A DNA stretch of 64,000 bases from Gnetum montanum (lineage: Eukaryota; Streptophyta; Gnetopsida; Gnetales; Gnetaceae), in NCBI GenBank assembly GCA_015680685.1, contig MNCI01038093.1, positions 13,284 through 77,283 of the forward strand. Direction: 5' to 3'. A program made the translations under genes and the position numbers. Each line of letters begins with the position of its first letter. Position 1 is the first letter of the stretch. Positions 56,055 to 64,000 of this stretch are shown piece after piece. The notes under the pieces were generated by a model. The model did no database searches. It worked only from the letters and a program-made list of their open reading frames with translations, and was not told the origin of the DNA.

Positions 56055-57633
56055 TGAAACACCATAGAAACTGCGAATCAGCCCAAGGCAAAGATTCGCG
56101 AGTCAAGCGGAAGTTTGCGACAGCAATCCAGAAGACAGAACAAGGCAAAGAGGCGCGTAACATCAAGTCTCTAAGTTTCTCATAGATTTTAACCTTACTT
56201 TATTTTCTCTCTTTACGCTACATTACGCAACATAGCATAGTGTCGCTCAGCGTAACTCTGTTTAGCGTAGCCCGATATCAAAAAATAACTTACTTCGACG
56301 AATCTGACAAAGTTTAAAGACTTGTCGCATATTCTGCTAAGTCTTTTGTTCAGGGCTGAGTTTATGCTCTGTTACGCAAAGTAGCGTAACGAGCTTCAAG
56401 AAAGTCAAAGTTAGAGTCAAAGGAAGCACAGCAGATTGATTTCTTCTTTTTTGCAGATTGGTCACTTTACGCTCATTACACTACGCAGCGTGGACAAGCG
56501 TAATTTGTTGTAGATTTGACCATTTTTTACGCTCTATTACGCTTTGCAGTGTAAATAAGCGTAAAACAGCTAGCATCAACTACTCCCATGCTCTATTATG
56601 CTCTACCACGCGACGCAGTGTAAACAAGTGTAATACAGCGTAAAGTCGGCTAAGGCAGCTACGCATCTGCTATCCACATGCACAATACGCTGATGAGCGT
56701 ATTGTGCGTAATCATGAAGCAGCTTTAGCGAAAGTGGTCAACAACGTACTTTGCTCCCCCTCCCGAAAATGTGACGCGACATAGCCAGTTTCAACATAAA
56801 GTTGGTTAAGTCAATGGTATCTTGAAGGTTCAAGACACGTGTCATCAGGGCCATGCCTTCTCCACATGTTGTCGAACTTATAAATATCCCAGCTAGCGAA
56901 GAAACAAGGGGGGCATCTTCGACTTTTGGCATTTATCACCTTTGAGCAGAGACAGACGACATCTTTGAGCATTGGCAGTAGGAGCGATCAGTCCTTTGGA
57001 GAAAAAATACAGTTCTCTCCATTGGCGATCATTGGCAGTTTGGAGCAAAGATTACCGAAGGCAAAAGGAGCAGATCAGAGATCGAAAGATCATCTAGTGT
57101 GGTCTGCAAGGTTTATTGATCAAAAACAATTGATTGATAGGTGTCAGAGCTTGACCTTCCTTGCATCCCATCTCTGGCTTACGAGGTAGACTGAGCTTCA
57201 TTCTGTACTCCTTGTTGAGCAATTTTCTTGTTATTTTGTGTATGCTTCACACAAGATAAGCGGAGTTTGTCATTGGAACTTTATATACAATCCACCTTCG
57301 GATCAAAACATAGATCTTGGGATTCCACATTTGTCTTGAATCCGATCTTCTTTGTCGTGTCGACATTGTCATTATTTTAGTATATTTGCATTGTTTTCTA
57401 CTCCTTTTGTAATTCATCGAATCAATTTGTTTCACGAAATATCCATATAATACACGTATTATCGCCATATTTGTCAATTTACCGATTAGATAAGTCCTTG
57501 TCTGATCGACAAGACCGTTCAGGGCACTGCGAATTCGTTTTCTCCAGCACAGCCCTCACACAGATCCGTGGATAAGACTGTGTACACGGATTTTGTTGGT
57601 ATTTTCCAGCTACCGACATTTTCCGTCGTTACA
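56055..57633 (+). repeat. 3' LTR of element F (1579 bp)
   Basis: Same ends (TGAAAC...GTTACA) and content as 40131-41704; differences are mainly A/G and C/T. Followed by the GACGA duplication. Confidence 0.92.
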
Positions 57634-57638
57634 GACGA
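57634..57638. repeat. Target-site duplication of element F (right)
   Basis: GACGA, identical to 40126-40130. Confidence 0.9.
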
Positions 57639-58047
57639 TACATGATGCCAGGTGGGTTTTGGAGCAATGTGCAGGCTCTATGTGCAACCATCATAGTATT
57701 GTCAACATTATACTAACTATACTCTAGCATGATCTAGATCTCTATAAGGTAACATGGGCTAATAACATCTACTATTCCCCTTATTGTCTTATGGGGTGGA
57801 TTGTCAATAATAAACTTGACAATCAGGCTAGATGTCCCAGGCAGCAAGGTCTCCACTATGACCCCATCCACATCCGTGAACAAGTGTGACCACAGCATCA
57901 CACTATAATTCTATAAAATGTAGGCAAGGAATTCCCTTGCCCCAAGCAATAACCATATGCCTTCCCCAAAGGCATGTCAGGGAGTAGGGTGTTGGCCTTG
58001 GGATGGCCATAAAATTCCCAACAACTCCACAATGATGAGAATTTGCT
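57634..58047 (-). pseudogene. F2 antisense gene: exon 2 (HAD-like), disrupted by element F
   Basis: Minus strand: LKQILIIVELLGILWPS, WLLLGAREFLAYIL.NYSVMLWSHL, DNTMMVAHRACTLLQNPPGIMY, aligning in order with exon 2 of the antisense gene in F (LIVLDIVGVLC; LEFLQFLLRNYSIIVWSHL; NTLFVAHHVLTYFQNPPGTVYY). The exon is cut by element F a few bases before its GTAAGC donor, which lies at about 40120-40113. Stops TGA and TAG (three or four) are in frame; motif I has no Asp (VELLGI). The exon 2 start is near 58047. Confidence 0.72.
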
Positions 58048-60180
58048 TCAAGTAGACAATGCATGAAGTAAACCAAAAACATTATGACCAATTAGAATTT
58101 CTTAACAAGTTAGGAAAACCATCCTAGTCAAGGGTGAAATTAGCCTCTGTAAAAAGCTCTAAGGTGTTTATTAAATTTTACTTCAAAAATTCCACAAAAA
58201 GCATCATTACAACCTTTCATAGCCTTTTTCTTCATAGCCAAAATATTATAGCTAAAACTTTATAGCCAAAATTAAGCCTTAGTCAATAACATGCATAAAC
58301 TTAGAAAACAAAAGAATATAGTGATAGTAAAATGCTTGCTAAAATAGTAAAAGTATTTCTTAAATATAAATTTAAAACATAAGTTTTACATTTTGACAAG
58401 AAAAACTACACTTTTCAATCACACCCATCCCTAAAGGGGTAAAGTGCTACAACTAAGATTTAACCTTATTCATACAGTATAGCCAAAAAATTCATTAAAA
58501 TTTCATATTAGCTTCAATTTTAGTGATTCCACTATGGAAGGAATTCTAAAATCACAATATTTGTAGCAATGACCATCACAACTATAGATACATAACTATT
58601 TTTACATGAAACATAGACAAATCTAGCAAAAATCGTCGTCGTCACCATTAACCCCCTTTCGTGAAAATTTTCCAAAAATTACTTTAAGCTCCAAATGGAG
58701 TAATTCCACCACCATTTGAAAGCTTAAATCATGTCCTACACAACCACACTTAACAAAAATTTAAAACTTGTTTTATTTATTTAGAAAAAAATCACCAATT
58801 TGGAGAAAAATCTAAAAATGGCACAAACCCCCTTTTGACATAGGTCTAATAAAAAGTTCATTAAAAATTCGTTTCAAGTCCAATAGGAGTGATTCCACCT
58901 CTGTTTGAAATTTGAAGCCAGGACCTACCCAACCATAACCAAAAAATAGCCAAAACCCCTACCCTTTTCTTAGAAAAAATTCAAGAATTTACATGGAATT
59001 TTAAAAACAACACAAACAACCTAACTACATAACCCTAGAAAAATAGTTATAACTTAATTGTTTCAAAGCCAAATTGAACAAGAAAATAGCCATTGGCAAG
59101 CTTAAAAGTAGGACCACAAATCCATAACATAAACTACTAAAAATATGTATCCATTTTCTTAAAGAAATTCACAACTTTGCTTACTTTTTCCATGCAAAAA
59201 TCACTGAAAAGCTAAAAATTCATAAAACCCAACTTAACATAGTCATAAAAGCATAGAAATAATAGCCAAAATGATCAATACCCATTAGAAAAAAAACTAA
59301 AATAAGGGGGCATGATTTTTTTAAAATTTAATTTTGACAAATCTTTTGGCCTAGATCTAAGAAAAACAACCCTACCCCAAAATTTCGGGAAAAAAGCATG
59401 AAAAGAGAAAGTCTAATTTTAAAAATTGAATCTACCAAAGCCAAAAAAATGAACTGACCATAGATCTACATAGAAACAATAAATATCCCTTCTATCAGTA
59501 TTTTATTTTAGCCCTTCTATTAGTATAGATATGAAGAAAACGGCCCCACACATGGTAAGAAAAACAAGAAAAATCATCATAAATGAAAGCAAAAATGGGT
59601 AGAACTTCCTACCTCGAAGTAGCAGGCCTAGATGGAAATTAGCCTAGGTAATCCTAAAAAATACCTTACCTACTCATTCCCCTTCTAACTCCTAGTATTC
59701 CATCTCTTTCCCCCATGTTTCTTAGATGCCATGGCAAGTTCAACATTGGGAATGATTGGAAATTGGGAAAGATGAAGGTTCAAAACTAATTGTAGGGAAT
59801 ATGGGAGGCTTCCACACTAAAGATTAGTGCTCTATACAATAATAAATATCTGCATAAGCTCAACATGCTATTTTTCAAAATAAAACTTGTAATCGAAACT
59901 TGTGAAATTTCACATTAAAAACTCAAACAAAACCTAATTGCCTACCTCTAAACCCTAGTTGCCAATTCAATGCACCATAACTCCAAGTGCACTAAAGTGG
60001 AAGGGGGGGGGGGAATCTCTTCCATGATAATATTGGTGAGAGTTGAGCTCAAAATTTCAAACTACAAATTTTTGGATTATGGGCCCCAACATACACCTTC
60101 CTTCTTAGCCAAAAAACTACATCAATGCTAAGTTTTAGCCACTTTGTCAACTCTGAACAATATTTCAACCTTAACTCCCA
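58048..60180. other. AT-rich non-coding part of F2
   Basis: No gene seen. A-rich with short related phrases (AAATTCCACAAAAAGC.., GGAGTGATTCCACC.. near 58700 and 58890), suggesting old diverged tandem duplication with a period of about 190 bp. A G-run at 60003-60013. By position it is intron 1 or the region upstream of the F2 antisense gene. Confidence 0.5.
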
Positions 60181-63100
60181 TGCATCCACACTAGGCATGC
60201 CATGCCTAACATGAACACATGTCTTCCACTACCTAAAAACATTAAAACATAGCTATTTTACCATTTTTAGTAACCAAAACCTATCTTTTTCAACTTCGAG
60301 TTCCCAAAAGGGATAGGACATGGACAAAACTAGACAACATGCGTTTTCACATTAAGGTAATNAGGATTTGGTGGTTCCATCATGGGAGAGGCTTCATCGA
60401 CACTGAGCATCCCATCGCTAGCATGGATGGATGGGAGGAAGATAAAAATTACGTAAACCAACTTCCTAGTAGCCATTTCTCAAATCTTGGTGACCCCTAG
60501 ATCATACTAGAACCCTCTTAAGCTTTCAAAGACCTCTCATCCATGCTAGGGCCATCATGCATAGTATAGAAGAAAAGGGGGACACTACATGAGGCACTTA
60601 GGAGCCTCAAAACTACTAGATCTTAACACCCAATCTTGACCATCAACATCGACAACCCCAGGGTTGACATGCATGGTTAATTGCTTGTACTATTTGCCTA
60701 GATCTAACTCTCTTGGTTCCTCCATGTTGGGGGAGACGTCTTCCATTTTTCCCAATGTGGAAACTATGAGGATGGACCTAAGAAGGTCATTTTGGAGTTC
60801 TAAATGCAAGAAATAGTGTCAAACTAACTAGCACTAACCCTAGAACCCTGACAGCCTCTCTCGAAGCCACTGGAATGCCAAAAATCAATAAAAATCATAC
60901 CCCCTAACGTTCTTCCACACTAAGGAGAACCTTCCCCATGCTAAGCATTCTAGTCTCAGCATGGATGGAAGGCAAGAAGCTAAAACTATTGAAGTTTGCA
61001 TGCGGTTTGACTTCTAGAAGTAACCCAACACTTTAGAAAGTCTCCTAAAATAATCAAGACTTACTTCCTTAGGTTGTTCATTCTAAGCATCCCAACGCTA
61101 GAATGGATGGAAAGGGAAAAGCCTAAAAACCCTTCCATAGTGTTCAAAGAAACTAGATTTTGATCCTAAACATCAATAGTCAACACCAGCAACCCTGTGG
61201 GTATACATGCATAAGCAAAACTAGTAGAAACTAGCAAAAAGTAGATCCTCCTAGTTCCTCCACCCTAGGAGCCATCTCTTCCACCTTGGCCACCATGGAA
61301 GAAAGGGAGAAACTTTGAGGGAACTCCAAAATAGCCATCAAGTACCTTAATTGAATGCCATAAAGCCTTATGTGCATCCCTGAACCTTGTTTGCACATCC
61401 TAAGACCCTCAAACCTATCAATATTAACCATGAATATCTAAAAAAATCATTTCCCCAATCTTCCACACTAAGCATAGAAACCCTAGTGTGGAAAAAGAGG
61501 GAGAACATCAAAAACCATTTAACAACCTTCAAAATGATCAAATTTTGACATTAGGTACTAGTAGTCACCACTAGAAACCTCAAAGACCTACATGCATGGC
61601 TAGAAACAACACAAATTAGCAAAAATTAGGATTCCTTAGTTCCTCACCCTGAAAGCTCCCTCTTCCATACGAGCCAGCATGGAAGAAAGGGAAACTTTAG
61701 GGGGACTCCAAAATGATCTTTAAACAACCTACAACCTTACATGAACCCTAAGACCAATTTCACACCTTCTAGAGCCCTCAAACCTTGCAAAAGTAATAGC
61801 AAATAGCCAAAAAGCTGCTCCCCTCCAATCTTCCATGCTAAGCATATCATCCCCAACATGAAAAAAAGGTGAAAAGCTAAAAAACCATCTAGGAAACCTC
61901 TCAACTGATTAGTTCTGATCCTAAATCTTGGTCTTCGACATTAACAACCCTAGGAGCACAAATGCATAATCACTTGAGGCCAAAGCTAGTTTAGATTTAA
62001 GATTTGTGATTAGTCCATGCTAGGGACCCTCTCTTCCATGCTAGCTAGTGTGGAGACTAAACAAGGAACTCATTTGGGGCTCATAAACACCTTATAATTA
62101 CATCAACTAACCTTGCGTGCACTTTAGAATCCTATCGACACCGACTAGAGCCTTCAAAACTTAGGAAACTAATGCCAAATGGTCAAAAAGTGGTTCCCCC
62201 CAATCTTCCATGCTGAGCTCCCTAGCTCCAAGGTGGAAAAAGGGGGGGAGTCCAAAAAAACATCTAGAAAACCTTCAAACTACCAAAATTTGACATGAAA
62301 CCCTAGCCCTTGGCCCTTGCAACTCTAGAAGCTAACATGCACAACTAATTGTGATCTAAATCAGCCTAGATCTATCATTCTTACCTCATTCATGCTACAA
62401 AAAGCTCCTTCCATCCTAGGCAATGTGAAAACAAGGGGGAAAAGCTGCTTTTTCAAATTTGGTGGCAAGATGACACTCTCGGAAGCCAAAGATCTATGCC
62501 AAAGAAGCCTAGGAACTCATAGCCTTAATATTTTGCTTGTTTGACCTTAGTTTGACCTCTAAAGCCCATTCCCCTTAATCTTCCATACTAAAGTAACTTC
62601 CCAAACATGGAAACAAGGGGGTGAGACCTTATATGCCCTTGCATGACCTTTAAAGGTGATCAAAGTCAACTAGAAACTTGAAGAATCATGATCGACAACC
62701 CTAGGAGCCTAGAAACCTAGTCAATGTGCTCTCAAAAAACCCTGAAACCATGAAACAAGTGTCCCCCCATTCTTCCATGCTAGGGATACAATTCTCAACA
62801 TGGAAGAAGGGGAAAGCCATTTCAACATGTTTTGACACCTAAAACTAACTCAAACTACCTCAAAATGAAGCTAAAGGATGCATAAGTTCTAAATTTAGGC
62901 TCTAGCTATCAATTTGACCTCATTTGACCTTCTTTTGACCAAGATTCTAATTCTCCACATTGAACCCTCTCTCTTCCATGCTAGCCAACATGGAAATAGG
63001 AGGGGAAGGCAGCAAAACCTACTTTCTAACCTTTATAGACCTTTGGAATACCCAATTTTAATAGATCTAGCTTTGCACTACCTTGGGAAGGCCCCAAGGC

Positions 63101-63200
63101 CTCATTTTTGGACCTATTGATGTCCTAAAACCTACTTCCCTTAGTTTCCATGTTGAGGGTCCCTTCTTCCATGCTGGCCAATGTGGAAACAGGAAGGGCC
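60180..63200. repeat. Tandem array of about 187-bp units, dimeric (about 375 bp), each with an inverted repeat
   Basis: The phrase CTTCCATGCTAGCCAACATGGAAG or a variant returns at about 60915, 61085, 61265, 61457, 61645, 61830, 62020, 62205, 62395, 62580, 62768, 62960 and 63140: spacing about 175-195 bp. Alternate units are more alike (61640 with 62015; 61825 with 62200), giving a dimer of about 375 bp. Each unit has TTCCATG..CATGGAA as an imperfect hairpin followed by an A/G-rich AAGGGG tract. Diverged but clear. Confidence 0.75.
60362..60362. other. Single ambiguous base (N)
   Basis: One N in the assembly inside the tandem array. Confidence 0.99.
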
Positions 63201-63849
63201 CAATGTGAAATCTTAAAATCTCTCAATTTTCATGTCCAAATAGCCCAAAAACAACCATGACTGATGTCCAAACTCATCTAATAGTTTTGTACCCCTAGAT
63301 CATGGCCTGAAAATGCTTAAAACTAGCAAAATTCTAGCCCCTTTTAACCTACATTAACCAAATTGCTTCATATGTAGCCTATTTATCTTGATTTGGCCTT
63401 ATTGCATGATGCTTTGACTTGTTTTCAGTCTGGTGTTGCATTGTTAACCTTGTTGACCTTCTTGTGGCCTTTATGTAGCCTTATATTCTCTTTATCTACC
63501 TTATTCTAGCTTTATTTACCTTTTTTTAGCCTTTTATTGGTATCAAATAATGGCATTTACCATTTCCTAACCACTATTTGACACCATGTGACCATGGCTT
63601 GCAAAGGCCTAAAACTGGCAAAACCATGATCTTTGTTAACCATTTGTAGCTTTATTTCTCACACTTCCCCTTTCTTAACCTTTATTTGGCCTCTATTATA
63701 CTTTTTTAACTTGTCCTTACCCTATTGGTAGCCCTCGATGACCTTGTTTGCACTAGAATAGCATGTATTTGCATAATTTTATAGCATTTTAGCATTGTCT
63801 ATTCACTTTTATCCAGGTGCCACTTAATATGCTTTTGGTTGACATGTAG
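63201..63849. other. Non-coding F2 segment upstream of its pol frame
   Basis: No gene. Contains two single copies of the motif found after the F integrase: CTGAAAATGCTTAAAACTAGCA (split about 63308-63330) and GCAAAGGCCTAAAACTGGCA (63602-63621). Ends at GACATGTAG, a possible plus-strand splice acceptor (63841-63849). Confidence 0.5.
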
Positions 63850-64000
63850 GATCAAAATATGAGTACTTAGGAGCAAATTAGTTTGCCTTTGTATCTACAT
63901 GAACCTCATGATGATATTAAATAGTGTATCAACCTTGATTGCCTAGATCTTGAGCTTGAGAGTCTTGCTGATCACGTAGCTTTGATATAGAAACCTCTAG
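63850..64000 (+). pseudogene. Start of the F2 pol frame (partial)
   Basis: Frame from 63850 with ATG at 63859, continuing to the window edge with TAG at three Gln-like positions. It aligns with the first residues of the F RT frame: S-L-x-L..PH[DG][DE]I..., LD..., L..L.D.VA. As in F it begins directly after an AG acceptor. It shows that the right flank of F is another element with the same layout (antisense gene, then pol). Confidence 0.5.

Larger units (their letters stand above)
40131..57633 (+). mobile_element. Element F: 17.5-kb Tat/Ogre-like Ty3/Gypsy retrotransposon with an antisense multi-exon gene
   Basis: LTRs 40131-41704 and 56055-57633, PBS-like site 41711, gag 41960-44593, protease to 45758, an antisense eight-exon gene 50351-46296, RT with YVDDI, two RNase H domains, integrase to 54305, a spaced repeat array, PPT 56043-56050, and a perfect GACGA TSD. 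YVDDI plus the second, archaeal-type RNase H place it in the Tat lineage (known for Tat/Ogre/Retand). The two LTRs differ at about nine positions in the first 150 bp, mostly transitions, so the insertion is not recent but is the youngest event here. Confidence 0.92.

Noticed and set aside
57903-58091. Small ORF on the minus strand (62 codons)
   Set aside because: It is an out-of-frame shadow of the F2 antisense exon 2, which is recognised in another frame.
58048-64000. Host genes in the right-hand 6 kb
   Set aside because: No frame longer than about 70 codons with a recognisable domain apart from the partial pol start at 63850; the rest is AT-rich and tandemly repeated.

Overview
This window looks like part of a large, repeat-dense vascular plant genome (gymnosperm-, fern- or lycophyte-like would fit, but I cannot name the species). 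I see no intact host gene. Almost everything I can identify is Ty3/Gypsy LTR retrotransposon sequence, mostly old and nested, with many C-to-T/G-to-A changes that put TAG or TGA where CAG, TGG or CGA is expected.

Layout. 1-4104: 3' part of element A, a sense reading frame of about 900 codons (plant-transposon-protein-like domain plus long coiled coil) followed by PPT and LTR. 4105-13455: element B on the minus strand, Athila-like (FMDDF reverse transcriptase, DLG protease, tRNA-Asp-type PBS). 13456-14731: 3' tail and LTR of another element (B2). 14732-17133: AT-rich sequence with simple repeats and two G-rich tracts. 17134-26731: element C (plus strand). 26955-35672: element D (plus strand, TSD CATAC). 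36838 to about 39700: LTR, PBS and gag of element E, with an assembly gap at 39079-39490. 40131-57633: element F, a 17.5-kb Tat/Ogre-like element with 1.57-kb LTRs and a perfect 5-bp TSD (GACGA). 57634-64000 and about 39719-40130: the two halves of an older relative, F2, into which F jumped. F2 contains a tandem array of about 187-bp units (about 60.2-63.2 kb) and the start of a pol reading frame at the right edge.

The most unusual object is in F. Between the protease (ending 45758) and the reverse transcriptase (starting 50829), on the opposite strand, lies an eight-exon gene (50351 down to 46296). All eight exons join in consistent phase through GT...AG sites (one acceptor is mutated and one exon carries an extra base). 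It encodes an FCP1/NIF-type HAD-like domain, then a region resembling the plant-transposon-protein domain seen in element A, then a coiled coil and an acidic tail. F2 carries a diverged copy of the same antisense gene. F is inserted in its exon 2, and the same exon 2/intron 2/exon 3 boundary and phase are visible across the insertion. Antisense orientation explains how introns survive retrotransposition. The location matches the PR/RT position where Ogre elements are known to have a sense-strand intron. Both copies have lost the HAD catalytic aspartates and F's copy has about fifteen in-frame stops, so the copies here are relics of a cargo gene that appears to have travelled with this lineage.

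What works together: each element is gag-PR-RT-RNaseH-INT between LTRs. B, C and D share an Athila-like plan with a 1.3-2 kb non-coding 3' region containing repeated polypurine-tract-like motifs. F has the Tat-type second RNase H, a spaced short-repeat array after integrase, and the antisense gene. None of the copies appears able to move by itself.
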